Assembly (NCBI RefSeq): GCF_900102335.1
Contig: NZ_FNBM01000007.1
Location: 1 to 64,000 of the forward strand
Reading direction: 5' to 3'
Length of the DNA stretch: 64,000 nucleotides
Source of the DNA: Phytopseudomonas seleniipraecipitans
GTDB taxonomy: Bacteria; Pseudomonadota; Gammaproteobacteria; Pseudomonadales; Pseudomonadaceae
A model generated the notes under the pieces. It was given only the letters and a program-made list of their open reading frames with translations, was not told the DNA's origin and made no database searches. The position numbers were made by a program, and so were the translations under genes. How positions within the stretch are numbered: the stretch's first letter is position 1; each line of letters begins with the position of its first letter. This document shows, piece by piece, positions 9,296 through 17,196 of the stretch.

Positions 9296-9448
9296 AACGG
9301 CGAAAGCGTTCGCTGACTTCAGCGATGGCCCATTTCAAAGCGTGCGGCGAGCATACGCGCCGCTCCCCTTTCGCGGCGCTATCACTGCGCCCAGCTCAGT
9401 TGCCCTGCAGCCTCGCCACGGCGAGAGGCTGAGTGGGCTCCAGGCACG

Positions 9449-9476
9449 ACAAAGCCGGCTCGATGGCCGGCTTTGT
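9449..9476. terminator. Bidirectional terminator between the porin gene and tRNA-Leu
   Basis: ACAAAGCCGGC, loop TCGAT, GGCCGGCTTTGT forms a strong stem. It lies 150 bp after the OprD gene on the plus strand and 32 bp after the tRNA-Leu 3' end on the minus strand, so it can serve both. Confidence 0.7.
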
Positions 9477-9507
9477 TGAGGCTGTCTACCGCCGCAAACA
9501 GCGAAAT

Positions 9508-9594
9508 TGGTGCCCCGAGCCGGAATCGAACCGGCAAGACCTTACGGTCGGCAGATTTTAAGTCTGCTGTGTTTACCAATTTCACCATCGGGGC
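9508..9594 (-). tRNA. leuZ: tRNA-Leu (anticodon UAA)
   Basis: On the minus strand the 87-base gene starts GCCCCGATGGTGAAATTGGT and ends CGGGGCACCA, with CCA encoded. The anticodon stem-loop is GCAGA-CTTAAAA-TCTGC, giving UAA. The long variable arm (GACCGTAAGGTC) is the class II feature of leucine tRNAs. The TTCGATT T-loop is intact. It corresponds to leuZ of the E. coli pgsA-glyW-cysT-leuZ block. Confidence 0.97.
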
Positions 9595-9615
9595 GGCGAA
9601 ATATGTGAGCGCTGG

Positions 9616-9644
9616 ACTATATACACCCCAAAGCGGCGCTGCAA
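9616..9644 (-). promoter_or_regulatory. Sigma-70 promoter of tRNA-Leu
   Basis: On the minus strand TTGCAG (9644-9639), a 17-bp spacer and TATAGT (9621-9616) lie so that transcription would start about 15 bp before the tRNA. A terminator upstream at 9661-9693 cuts off read-through, so the tRNA needs its own promoter. Confidence 0.7.
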
Positions 9645-9660
9645 GGTTAAACCACGCAAT

Positions 9661-9693
9661 AAAAAGCCTCGTAAATCAGTGATCTACGAGGCT
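9661..9693 (-). terminator. Terminator of the DUF883 gene
   Basis: On the minus strand AGCCTCGTA (693-685) pairs with TACGAGGCT (673-665) and is followed by TTTTTATT. It lies about 85 bp after the DUF883 stop codon. Confidence 0.8.
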
Positions 9694-9775
9694 GTTTAGG
9701 TGAATGCAGCCTGATGGGACAGGTGCAATCAAATAACTCAAGCTGCGGCCTAAGAGGCGGGGCAGCGAAGTCGAC

Positions 9776-10111
9776 TTACTTGCTGCCGCGGCCGACCAGC
9801 AGGCCGATCAGCAGACCGAAGCCTGACGCTACGGCAACGGACGTCCATGGGTTGCTCTCGATACGGTCTTGCGCATTGCCCAAGGTTTCACGACCCAGCT
9901 CGACCGCTTCACGGCCTTTTTCAGTAATCGAGCCTTTGGCTTCGTTAAGCAGTGCGATCACTTTTTCGCGGGCTTCGTGAGCCTTGTCGCCAGAAAAAGA
10001 CTCTGCATCACCCAGCGCTTTGCTGGCTTGGTCCAGAAGTTTTTTCAATTCCTTGGCGCTATCCTGCTGGAAATGATCCAAACCGGACTCCAGCGAAGTT
10101 TTACGTGCCAT
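9776..10111 (-). CDS. DUF883 (ElaB/YqjD-type) membrane-anchored protein
   Basis: The 111-residue protein has a long amphipathic helical region (residues about 10-80, rich in E, K and A) followed by a C-terminal membrane anchor with a glycine zipper (VAVASGFGLLIGLLVGRGSK). This is the ElaB/YqjD/DUF883 plan; E. coli members sit in the inner membrane and bind ribosomes in stationary phase. The start at 10111 (MARKTS) is chosen because GGAG lies nine bases upstream, whereas the ATG at 10126 has no ribosome site. It has its own terminator. Confidence 0.85.
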   Translation of the reverse strand: MARKTSLESGLDHFQQDSAKELKKLLDQASKALGDAESFSGDKAHEAREKVIALLNEAKGSITEKGREAVELGRETLGNAQDRIESNPWTSVAVASGFGLLIGLLVGRGSK

Positions 10112-10203
10112 TAGCGGATACTCCATATAAGTGATTGACGCTATTTAGGAGACGCCGTTGGTCGGCATAGTTCAGCCTTTCTGCCGGCTGGTTGCCCAGC
10201 CAC

Positions 10204-10455
10204 CTAGGAGTCGAGCTGAATAATGCCGGTATGCGCGACATATTCGCCCGCCATCCCACGCACTCGGGCACGCAGATCGAAGGGCATGTCTGGATTGAAT
10301 GTGACGGCATGACCGATCAACTGGCCATCCTCATCCACCCGTTCACGCTCTTCCTCCATCCAGGTTTCCAGCTCGTCTGCAGACAGCCCAAGCTCCTCCG
10401 CCAGCAGCGAGTGGAAACGCTCGAGGTCATAGCCATCGAATTTGCCACCGTCCAT
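10204..10455 (-). CDS. Small acidic protein of unknown function
   Basis: From the ATG at 10455 the protein has 83 residues (MDGGKFDGYDLERFHSLLAE) and is acidic and soluble with a helical N-terminal half. GAGG eight bases before this ATG supports the start. A TTG at 10530 would add 25 residues but has no visible ribosome site. It lies between the DUF883 and DUF1652 genes on the same strand. I do not recognise the family. Confidence 0.55.
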   Translation of the reverse strand: MDGGKFDGYDLERFHSLLAEELGLSADELETWMEEERERVDEDGQLIGHAVTFNPDMPFDLRARVRGMAGEYVAHTGIIQLDS

Positions 10456-10542
10456 ATCGTCGCCCTCGTTGATGAGTACTGCTAAATCAGGCTGCTGATC
10501 GGGACGGCAGTTCACTCTGTATGACGGCAAACCGACAGCCCA

Positions 10543-10794
10543 TCATGCCTGTTTGCGGCGCTGCCCCGAATTCAGCGCATCGAGATCCTGGCGCAACTGC
10601 ATCACCAATTGGGATATCTGCCGGGATGTCGACAACTCGGTTCGGGATATGCCGGTAACGTTCAGATAGACTTGGCCGGTGTTCGGGTCCCTGATTTGAA
10701 TCGTTACCGAATCGTTGCTATCGATGGCGCAACTACAGGCCAAAGGTAAAAATGCGCATTCGACGATGCGGCGCTGTTCTAGAACGGACATCAT
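10543..10794 (-). CDS. DUF1652 family protein
   Basis: The 83-residue protein matches the Pseudomonas DUF1652 pattern: an N-terminal helix (LEQRRIVECAFLPLACSCAI), a short beta region (VTIQIRDPNTGQVYLNVTGI) and a C-terminal helix (RQISQLVMQLRQDLDALNSG). The function is unknown. AAGGAG lies eight bases before the ATG at 10794. It faces the divergent DUF2892 gene across about 230 bp. Confidence 0.8.
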   Translation of the reverse strand: MMSVLEQRRIVECAFLPLACSCAIDSNDSVTIQIRDPNTGQVYLNVTGISRTELSTSRQISQLVMQLRQDLDALNSGQRRKQA

Positions 10795-11023
10795 CTTGGA
10801 AACTCCTTCCTCGCAATTGATGACCCTTCGATTCTAGTCCGCTTGCACCGTCGTGCATGTGGCATTTTGCCCCACCCGTCGACTGGCAAATATGCGTTGG
10901 TGAGCTGCAGCGGACCGGCGTCATTGACCACTGGTAAGCAAAGCTGAACCTTGCCCAGGGGCACCCTCTCACTATTCTCACAGCCTCCCCGCGAGGCGAG
11001 TCTGATAGTTGATGAGGTGTCGT

Positions 11024-11365
11024 ATGCATACGAACAATGTTGAAGGTACTGAACGCCTGCTCTCGCTGGCCATCGGCGCAATGGGAGTGAAAAGCGGTAT
11101 CAAGCAAGGCGGTATTGGCGGTTTGGTCAAGATCGCGCTAGGCGCAATGCTGGCCAAGCGAGGATTGACCGGCCATTGCCAGCTGAAGAGTCTGCTTGAC
11201 GGCTGCGAGCGTGAGGACACGCACGATGAGCGCACCGCTTCGATTCCGGAGCGAAACCAAGAAGGCGTCACGCCAAAGTCCGCCGAACGCGCGCAAGATA
11301 GAGAGTCTCGAATGGATCACGCGCTCGAGGAGACATTCCCGGCCAGCGACCCCATTTCGCCGTGA
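11024..11365 (+). CDS. DUF2892 (YgaP-like transmembrane) protein with SFPASDP-type tail
   Basis: The 113-residue protein begins NVEGTERLLSLAIGAMGVKS, followed by a second hydrophobic helix (GGLVKIALGAMLAKRGLTGHC). This is the two-helix DUF2892 membrane domain. The C-terminal half is polar and ends ALEETFPASDPISP, a short motif found at the end of many small bacterial proteins. The ATG at 11024 is preferred because an AGGTG ribosome site precedes it; a TTG at 11009 is an alternative. The role is unknown, perhaps envelope stress. Confidence 0.75.
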   Translation: MHTNNVEGTERLLSLAIGAMGVKSGIKQGGIGGLVKIALGAMLAKRGLTGHCQLKSLLDGCEREDTHDERTASIPERNQEGVTPKSAERAQDRESRMDHALEETFPASDPISP

Positions 11366-11408
11366 ACAGCGGCGTGATGCGTGTGCCGAAAATTGTATGA
11401 AAAATGAA

Positions 11409-11446
11409 CTATTGATCCGCTTACTATCAAATAGCTATTACCATTC
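11409..11446 (+). promoter_or_regulatory. Candidate operator and promoter of the Arc-type repressor gene
   Basis: CTATTGAT (11409-11416) and ATCAAATAG (11426-11434) form a near-perfect inverted repeat, followed by GCTATTACCATT (11434-11445). A possible promoter, TTGATC (11412) with TATTAC 18 bp further on, lies within the same bases, so a bound repressor would block it. The ATTACCA core recalls, from memory, an AmrZ site at algD. Autoregulation is an inference. Confidence 0.4.
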
Positions 11447-11464
11447 AACACGGAGGCGCTGATC

Positions 11465-11755
11465 GTGACCAAACCGATATTCAATGCCCGTACTGCGGAC
11501 AAGTTCGTTGTGCGTTTACCAGACGGAATGCGCAAGCGCATTGAGGATCTGGCTAATGACAACTACACCAGCATGAACACGGAGATTATTCGAGCCATCG
11601 AGGCCCACCTGGAAGGTCAAGCCCGCCAGAAGCTGCTACTCGAGGCACTCGAAGCGAAACTTAGAAGCGAACTGCAGGCAACATCCAAGCCAGCGAAAAA
11701 GGTTCAAGAAGCTAACATCGATTATCTCGATGGCCTTAAAACAGGCACCCGCTGA
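11465..11755 (+). CDS. Arc/MetJ-type ribbon-helix-helix regulator, AmrZ-like N-terminus
   Basis: The 96-residue protein starts at a GTG with GGAGG nine bases upstream. Residues about 8-50 (ARTADKFVVRLPDGMRKRIED, then SMNTEIIRAIEAHLEG) form a ribbon-helix-helix DNA-binding domain: the beta strand FVVRLP contacts DNA and two helices dimerise. This block is very close to Pseudomonas AmrZ (TADKFVVRLPEGMR), but the C-terminal half is different and basic-helical, so I treat it as a paralogue. It is flanked by a candidate operator upstream and a terminator downstream. Confidence 0.82.
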   Translation: MTKPIFNARTADKFVVRLPDGMRKRIEDLANDNYTSMNTEIIRAIEAHLEGQARQKLLLEALEAKLRSELQATSKPAKKVQEANIDYLDGLKTGTR

Positions 11756-11876
11756 GCTTTCTGACCAGTCGCACAACTCAATTGGTTACCGCAAACCCGT
11801 TGATGACTCGCAGGCGTGTCGACAACTTGGGAGTCTGTAGCCATACGCCGTAACGGTTCTAGGGTACACGCAAAGT

Positions 11877-11911
11877 AAAGCCCCGCAGTTTCTGACTGCG
11901 GGGCTTTTTAT
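11877..11911 (+). terminator. Rho-independent terminator after the Arc-type gene
   Basis: AAAGCCCCGCAG pairs with CTGCGGGGCTTT across a short loop, followed by TTATT. It differs at only three of 31 positions from the terminator at 12639-12669, two of them a compensating base pair. Confidence 0.85.
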
Positions 11912-11975
11912 TGGCAACCCGGAATGCAGTGATACCTGACAGGCAATGCGCTCTACTCTGCGGCGCACGACCTCT

Positions 11976-12419
11976 TCAGTCCAAAACGCCGTTCAATACC
12001 TCGTAGATAACCCCTGTGGCCACCGCGACGAGAATCAGGTCCACGCCGGCCTGAATCCACTCATAACCGTCATAACGCGGCAGCTGGCCCAGCAGCCGAC
12101 CATCCAGCTTCTTGGCAATGCCAGGCGGTAGAGGCTTGCCGCGAGCGAGATTCTTCTGGATGCCAGGCGGCAGTGCGGGACCCGGATTCCAATAGGAACG
12201 ATGCTCTTGGAGGATGCTCAGAATGCCGCCACGGTCTATAGCTGGCGCGCTGTACTTGGAACTGCCACCACCACCATTGCCATGGCCCTGAGCGTGCTTG
12301 CTGTTGCCATTACCCTGCCCGTGTCCCTTGCCGTTGCCAGGATCGGCAGAGGCCAGACCAGGCCCCAACGCCAATGCAATCGAAGTACAAGCCACCGCCA
12401 AAAACGTCGGACGGACCAT
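11976..12419 (-). CDS. CigR-like (RcnB-family) periplasmic protein
   Basis: The 147-residue precursor has a signal peptide (cleavage near LASA-DP) and then a low-complexity region rich in Gly, His, Asn and Lys (about 26-55). A conserved LPPGIQKNLARGKPLPPGIA segment follows, then a C-terminal hydrophobic stretch (GVDLILVAVATGVIYEVLNG). The double LPPGI motif and C-terminal layout match the anti-virulence regulator CigR family. The role here is unknown. The His/Gly-rich tract may bind metal, but that is inference. Confidence 0.8.
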   Translation of the reverse strand: MVRPTFLAVACTSIALALGPGLASADPGNGKGHGQGNGNSKHAQGHGNGGGGSSKYSAPAIDRGGILSILQEHRSYWNPGPALPPGIQKNLARGKPLPPGIAKKLDGRLLGQLPRYDGYEWIQAGVDLILVAVATGVIYEVLNGVLD

Positions 12420-12634
12420 ATCGATGCTCCTTCAATACAATCGGGAAGATTCCCAGCACTGTAGACAACGCCGGATCAGTAAGCTCCCTGGCTGACGAAC
12501 TAAATTCTGCGGAGTCAAGACCGCCATGAGGACGGCATATCGGCGCATCGCGGGGAGCGTCCGCACGACAAAATAGCGATACATAGCGGAAACAATAGCC
12601 GGCGCCGCGGAAACGCTGGTCCAAATCGCAGGCA

Positions 12635-12669
12635 CAAAAAAGCCCCGTAGTTACTGACTACGGGGCTTT
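12635..12669 (-). terminator. Terminator of the pgsA / tRNA-Gly-tRNA-Cys transcript
   Basis: On the minus strand AAAGCCCCGTAG pairs with CTACGGGGCTTT and is followed by TTTTTTG. It sits six bases after the tRNA-Cys 3' end, so it ends the tRNA transcript before tRNA-Leu. Confidence 0.85.
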
Positions 12670-12674
12670 CTGTT

Positions 12675-12748
12675 TGGAGGCTGAGGTCGGAATCGAACCG
12701 GCGTTCACGGATTTGCAATCCGGTGCATAACCACTCTGCTACTCAGCC
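12675..12748 (-). tRNA. cysT: tRNA-Cys (anticodon GCA)
   Basis: The 74-base gene on the minus strand starts GGCTGAGTAGCAGAGTGGTT and ends with encoded CCA. The anticodon arm CGGATTGCAAATCCG gives GCA. The acceptor stem GGCTGAG pairs with the bases before TCCA. It lies 39 bp after tRNA-Gly in the same unit. Confidence 0.97.
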
Positions 12749-12787
12749 TTTAAAGCGAATGGGCCGTACTGGACGGCCCATTGAAAC

Positions 12788-12863
<76 letters not shown>

Positions 12864-12883
12864 TTGTCTTGTCGACGGGCGCC

Positions 12884-12911
12884 ATTCTATAGATTAGCAA
12901 CGCCCCGTCAA
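12884..12911 (-). promoter_or_regulatory. Sigma-70 promoter of the tRNA-Gly-tRNA-Cys unit
   Basis: On the minus strand TTGACG (12911-12906), a 16-bp spacer and TAGAAT (12889-12884) lie in the gap after the pgsA stop. The expected start is about 13 bp before tRNA-Gly. Confidence 0.7.
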
Positions 12912-12928
12912 GCCCTTGATTCAAAAAC

Positions 12929-13489
12929 TTATTTCTTTTCTGCGGAGACGCTGAGGTGCGGCCAGGCAGCAAGTAGGTATTGCGCCATGGACCACAGCGT
13001 CAGCACGGCGGCGATGATCAGCAGCGCATATCCCACCAGCACCCAGAAGCCGAACAACGGTGGATTACCGAGCAGAATCACCAGCGCCACCATCTGCGCG
13101 GCGGTTTTCCATTTACCCAGGTTGGACACGGCGACGTGTGCCCTCGCCCCGAGCTCGGCCATCCACTCGCGCAGCGCCGAGACGACGATCTCGCGGCCAA
13201 TGATGATGGCTGCGGGAATGGTCAGCCACAGGTTGGTGTGCTCGGCGACCAGTAGCACCAACGCGGTGGCAACCATGAGCTTATCGGCAACCGGATCAAG
13301 AAAAGCGCCGAACGGTGTGCTCTGCTCCCAGCGACGCGCCAGATAGCCATCGAGCCAGTCGGTAATCGCGGCAAATGCGAAAACCCCACTGGCAGCCCAG
13401 TAGCTCCATGAGAATGGCATGTAGAACAACAAAATGAAGATCGGGATCAGCAGAACGCGGAGCACCGTAAGCAGGTTGGGGATATTCAT
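12929..13489 (-). CDS. pgsA: CDP-diacylglycerol--glycerol-3-phosphate 3-phosphatidyltransferase PgsA
   Basis: The 186-residue inner membrane enzyme makes phosphatidylglycerophosphate, the first step to phosphatidylglycerol and cardiolipin. The complete CDP-alcohol phosphatidyltransferase motif is present at residues about 42-67: [10 protein letters not shown], then [10 protein letters not shown], with all four aspartates in the D-x2-D-G-x2-A-R-x8-G-x3-D-x3-D spacing. Several membrane helices fill the remainder. It lies 33 bp after uvrC on the same strand, the order found in many gammaproteobacteria. Confidence 0.96.
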   Translation of the reverse strand: MNIPNLLTVLRVLLIPIFILLFYMPFSWSYWAASGVFAFAAITDWLDGYLARRWEQSTPFGAFLDPVADKLMVATALVLLVAEHTNLWLTIPAAIIIGREIVVSALREWMAELGARAHVAVSNLGKWKTAAQMVALVILLGNPPLFGFWVLVGYALLIIAAVLTLWSMAQYLLAAWPHLSVSAEKK

Positions 13490-13522
13490 CGGCTCGACTG
13501 GGCGGTTAGGTGAGGCGGCATT

Positions 13523-15343
13523 CTACTCGCTGTGCAGAGCGGCATAAATCAACCCGGCAAGCTTTTTACTGATACCAGGTGCTTTGGCGATTTCTTCCGC
13601 ACTGGCACGCGACAACTCTTGCAGACCACCAAAATGATTGAGCAGTTCACGTCGCCGCTTCGGCCCTACCCCGGCTACCTCTTCGAGACTGGACGTACGC
13701 CGGGTCTTGCCGCGGCGTGCACGGTGCCCGGTGATGGCGAAACGGTGAGATTCGTCGCGGATCTGCTGGATGAGATGCAGTGCCGGCGAGTTGCCCGGCA
13801 AGGTGAATTCATGGGCGGCATCATTCAGATAGAGGGTTTCCAACCCTGGCTTGCGGGTCGTGCCCTTGGCAACGCCGAGCAGAATAAGCTCAGGCACCTC
13901 AAGCTCGGTCAGCACTTCCCTGGCCATGGCCAACTGGCCCTTGCCACCGTCGACCAGCAGGATGTCCGGCAGCTTGCCCTCGTTCTGTTTGACCTTGCTA
14001 AAGCGCCGGGTCAGCGCCTGATGCATCGCGGCATAGTCATCACCGGCGGTAATGCCTTCGATGTTGTAACGCCGATAATCGGATTTGATCGGCCCCTCAG
14101 GGCCAAATACCACGCAGGAGGCGACCGTCGCCTCGCCACTGGAATGGCTGATATCGAAGCACTCCAGGCGTTGTGGCCCGCCATCCATGTCCAGCGCTTC
14201 GGCCAGGGCCTCAAAGCGCCCCGCCATGTGTTCACGGTTGGCCAGCCGCGCGCCCAGCGCCTGCTCGGCATTGGTAACGGCCAGCGCCTGCCAACGCGCT
14301 CGGGTGCCGCGCACGCGGTAGCTGATACCCAGCTCGCGTCCGCGCGATTCGGCGATGGCAGCAATCAGGGTGGGATAGTCTTCATGGGGGGAGTTGACGA
14401 TCAGCTCCGTCGGCAGATCGCGCTCCTGGCTACCCAAGTAGTATTGAGCGAGAAACGCCAGGAGCACATCTTGCGTCTCTTCCTCGATCGCCACCTGCGG
14501 AAAGAAGTTCTTGCTGCCAAGTACTCGCCCGTCGCGCACGCTGATGAGGTGCACACAGGCGCCGCCCGGGTTGACCATGGCAGCGATGACGTCCACGTTG
14601 CCGGTGCCACCTTCCATGCTCTGCTGATCCTGCACCCGGCGCAGCAAGGCCATCTGGTCACGCAGCTCGGCGGCTCTCTCGAAATCCAGTGCCAGCGAAG
14701 CCTCCTGCATATTGGTCGACAGCTCAGCATTCAAGGCGTTGCTGCGCCCTTCCAGAAACATAACCGAGTGCCGCACGTCTTCAGCGTATTCGGCCGGCTC
14801 CACCAGCCCGACGCAAGGCGCCTTGCAGCGTTTGATCTGGTGCTGCAGGCACGGCCGGGTACGGTTCTTGAAAAAGCTGTCTTCGCACTGGCGCACCAGA
14901 AAAGCCTTCTGCAGCAATGCAAGGCTTTCACGAATGGCGCCAGCGCTTGGATAGGGCCCGAAATACCGGCCTTTGCGGTTTTTGGAACCACGGTGGATAT
15001 CCAGCCGCGGATAGTCGCCATCGGACAGAAAGACATAGGGGTAGGATTTATCATCGCGCAACAGGATGTTGTACGGCGGGCGCCACTGCTTGATGAGCGT
15101 TTGCTCGAGCAGCAGTGCCTCGGTCTCGTTGCCAGTGATGGTGGTTTCCACCTGGGCGATCTTGGCGACCAGGGCTGCCGTCTTGCTCGCCAGGCCCGTT
15201 TTGCGGAAATAGCTGGCGAGGCGCTTCTTCAGGTTCTTGGCTTTACCGACATACAACAGATTGCCACTTGCATCGAACATGCGATACACGCCGGGGCGTC
15301 CGCTGCAGGTGGCCAGGAAGGCGCTGGCATCGAATACGGGCAT
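13523..15343 (-). CDS. uvrC: Excinuclease ABC subunit UvrC
   Basis: The 606-residue protein makes both incisions in nucleotide excision repair with UvrA and UvrB. The N-terminal GIY-YIG nuclease is seen as [20 protein letters not shown]. The UVR motif (residues about 200-240, [13 protein letters not shown]) binds UvrB. The central RNase H-like domain contains ECFDISH and VDGGKGQ, and two helix-hairpin-helix motifs close the protein ([19 protein letters not shown]). The start at 15343 ([11 protein letters not shown]) matches the family; a longer frame upstream runs into gacA. It begins 4 bp after the gacA stop, so the two are co-transcribed. Confidence 0.95.
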   Translation of the reverse strand: MPVFDASAFLATCSGRPGVYRMFDASGNLLYVGKAKNLKKRLASYFRKTGLASKTAALVAKIAQVETTITGNETEALLLEQTLIKQWRPPYNILLRDDKSYPYVFLSDGDYPRLDIHRGSKNRKGRYFGPYPSAGAIRESLALLQKAFLVRQCEDSFFKNRTRPCLQHQIKRCKAPCVGLVEPAEYAEDVRHSVMFLEGRSNALNAELSTNMQEASLALDFERAAELRDQMALLRRVQDQQSMEGGTGNVDVIAAMVNPGGACVHLISVRDGRVLGSKNFFPQVAIEEETQDVLLAFLAQYYLGSQERDLPTELIVNSPHEDYPTLIAAIAESRGRELGISYRVRGTRARWQALAVTNAEQALGARLANREHMAGRFEALAEALDMDGGPQRLECFDISHSSGEATVASCVVFGPEGPIKSDYRRYNIEGITAGDDYAAMHQALTRRFSKVKQNEGKLPDILLVDGGKGQLAMAREVLTELEVPELILLGVAKGTTRKPGLETLYLNDAAHEFTLPGNSPALHLIQQIRDESHRFAITGHRARRGKTRRTSSLEEVAGVGPKRRRELLNHFGGLQELSRASAEEIAKAPGISKKLAGLIYAALHSE

Positions 15344-15347
15344 AACG

Positions 15348-15992
15348 TCAACTGGTGGCATCGACCATGCCGTGGCGTACTGCGAGTAGCGCCAGCTCCA
15401 CATCACTGGTGATCGAGAGTTTTTCGTAAATTCGGTAGCGGTAGGTATTCACCGTCTTGGGCGACAGGCAAAGCTTGTCGGAAATGCTTTGCACCTTCTG
15501 GCAGCCGGCGATCATCAGCGCGATCTGGATTTCGCGCTCGGACAGCAGATCAAACGGCGAATTGCTGCTCTGCGGCTGGAAAGACTTGAGCGCCAGTTGC
15601 TGAGCAATCTGCGGACTGATGAAACGCTGGCCGGCAAAGACCATGCGGATGGCCTGGACCATCTCCTCCAGCGCCGCGCCCTTGGTCAGATAGCCCGCAG
15701 CACCAGCCTGCAAAAGACGCGTCGGAAACGGATCTTCTTCACAAACGGTAACGGCGACCACTTTGAGATCAGGATGGCTGCGAATCAGCTTGCGAGTAGC
15801 CTCGAGGCCACCGATGCCCGGCATCTTGACGTCCATCAGAACCACGTCGGGCTTGAGCTCACGCACCTTTTTCAGCGATTCCTCGCCGGAACTGGCCTGG
15901 CCAATGACTTGCAAACCATCGATATCGGCAAGCATGCGTGAAATACCCGTACGAACGAGGTCATGATCATCGACTACCAATACCTTAATCAA
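15348..15992 (-). CDS. gacA: Response regulator GacA (UvrY)
   Basis: The 214-residue response regulator belongs to the GacS/GacA system that activates rsm small RNAs and so controls secondary metabolism, biofilm and virulence traits. The receiver domain shows [13 protein letters not shown] and the phosphoacceptor aspartate in [10 protein letters not shown] (about residue 54). The C-terminal LuxR-type helix-turn-helix is [19 protein letters not shown] plus [14 protein letters not shown]. The start is a TTG at 15992, giving the conserved [11 protein letters not shown]; the longer upstream frame is not conserved. The gacA-uvrC arrangement is conserved across pseudomonads. Confidence 0.95.
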   Translation of the reverse strand: MIKVLVVDDHDLVRTGISRMLADIDGLQVIGQASSGEESLKKVRELKPDVVLMDVKMPGIGGLEATRKLIRSHPDLKVVAVTVCEEDPFPTRLLQAGAAGYLTKGAALEEMVQAIRMVFAGQRFISPQIAQQLALKSFQPQSSNSPFDLLSEREIQIALMIAGCQKVQSISDKLCLSPKTVNTYRYRIYEKLSITSDVELALLAVRHGMVDATS

Positions 15993-16403
15993 ACGAACAC
16001 CTCGTACCTGCGCGAACGCCGCACAGCGACTACATGGGAAACGGCACCATATCAAAAAACCTGACGCCTGAGTTAGCCCGTGACGTCAAATTGCCAGCGC
16101 CAATTTGCGGAAAACAAGGCGCCCTCCCTAGCCTCGCCCAGCGGGTTACCCAGCATGCAGTGCAATAACCCGGCAGAGACATGATGAGCAATCTCTGCAC
16201 GTTCAAGCAACGTTTGACAGCGTTAAACGACCTCGTTAATCGCGGCACTACTGATGATTATGAACAGTTGCCCGAGCACTGCCGGTCGGCTTTTCAACAG
16301 CCGAGAGAGCAGTCCGCACGTGCAGATAATTTATTCGGAACGCTTGGTCAACAGCGCTGATCTGAAATTACAGACCGTGACCTTACGCCGAGGAAAACCC
16401 CGC
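15993..16403. other. Intergenic region between gacA and a small divergent gene
   Basis: The 411-bp gap must hold the gacA promoter on the minus strand and that of the small gene at 16404 on the plus strand. TTGACA at 16214-16219 is a perfect -35 element on the plus strand, but the -10 17 bp later is poor (TAATCG). No open frame here has credible codon use. No RNA gene was recognised. Confidence 0.5.
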
Positions 16404-16610
16404 ATGGACCTGCTCATTAAGCAACTCAAGACCGTAACCGCTGGCCGCTATCACATCGTCACGGAAACCTCATCGGATGGTTTGCAGGTCGATTGTCTCG
16501 ATCTGCAGTGCAACCTGGTGGCAACACGCAGATTGTCCGCAGCGCAGTTGCAGAACAAGATTCTGATGACGGCTGTTTATGCAGACCTCAAAGGTTCGCT
16601 GGGGTACTAA
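16404..16610 (+). CDS. Small conserved protein, possibly DUF3509-like
   Basis: The 68-residue protein starts MDLLIKQLKTVTAGRYHIVT with GAGG ten bases upstream. The pattern of a short N-terminal helix, beta strands with VATRRLSAAQLQN and a C-terminal helix recalls the small Pseudomonas DUF3509 family, but I am not sure of this. It is soluble with no catalytic motif. It lies upstream of the SOS-controlled DUF1654 gene. Confidence 0.5.
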   Translation: MDLLIKQLKTVTAGRYHIVTETSSDGLQVDCLDLQCNLVATRRLSAAQLQNKILMTAVYADLKGSLGY

Positions 16611-16752
16611 GGCGGTCACTTTCGGACTTGGCACACCAGGTAGCGGGTTCCGGAGATGCGTGCGGCACTCACGAGATAGCCTGCCAATCCGATGTTTGCT
16701 CGCAGCATCGGAAACTCATTTCAGCCGTACCTTATATAGATGCTAATGAAGG

Positions 16753-16793
16753 GTGACATTTGAGCATGACAGAATTACTGTATGCACATACAG
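16753..16793 (+). promoter_or_regulatory. Promoter with overlapping LexA (SOS) box
   Basis: CTGTATGCACATACAG at 16778-16793 fits the CTG-N10-CAG LexA consensus and is a near-perfect palindrome. A promoter fits directly over it: GTGACA at 16753-16758, a 17-bp spacer and TACTGT at 16776-16781. Bound LexA would cover the -10 element. Transcription would start near 16789, about 23 bp before the DUF1654 ATG. Confidence 0.75.
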
Positions 16794-16811
16794 CAATCTG
16801 AGCATCCAAGT

Positions 16812-17051
16812 ATGGCAACCGATACTGCCGCACCTCTCTCCTCTTACGAAGCGTTGGCCGCGCGAGTTTCTCGGGCCATTAACGCACCAGCCGCCCAGCG
16901 AGCTCGTTCGGCTGTGCTGTTGAAAAGCGCAAGCGACAGCCCGGACGACTGGGCGCGGATCCTTGATGAGATTGCCGAAAATGACAACGTCACCATCGCC
17001 TGGCGGGATGATGGCGTGCAGCTATTCTGGACCGTCCCCATGGATGACTGA
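16812..17051 (+). CDS. DUF1654 family protein, predicted SOS-regulated
   Basis: The 79-residue protein matches the Pseudomonas DUF1654 pattern: SYEALAARVSRAINAPAAQR, then DSPDDWARILDEIAENDNVT and IAWRDDGVQLFWTVP. The function is unknown. The ATG at 16812 is chosen because the upstream ATG at 16782 lies inside the LexA box and would precede the predicted transcript start. The operator suggests expression after DNA damage. It is probably monocistronic. Confidence 0.8.
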   Translation: MATDTAAPLSSYEALAARVSRAINAPAAQRARSAVLLKSASDSPDDWARILDEIAENDNVTIAWRDDGVQLFWTVPMDD

Positions 17052-17196
17052 AATGCACGTGGCGCTTGCGCATTCAGTCGACCTGCAGCCGCTATGAACG
17101 TTATAGCCGGTCAATGGATGCCATGTGCCACCTCTCGCACGAAGCGGCGAATAGCACTAATCTAGCCCCGATATATTCCTGCCCCCAGTAGGCCTC

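Noticed and set aside
11411..11430. Anr/Fnr-like TTGAT...ATCAA upstream of the Arc-type gene
   Set aside because: The half-sites are nine bases apart rather than the four required for an Anr box; an operator for the adjacent repressor explains it better.
13532..15412. 626-codon open frame on the plus strand opposite uvrC
   Set aside because: It is the complement of a well-supported gene. High-GC codon bias keeps the opposite frame free of stops, and the translation shows no family features or ribosome site.
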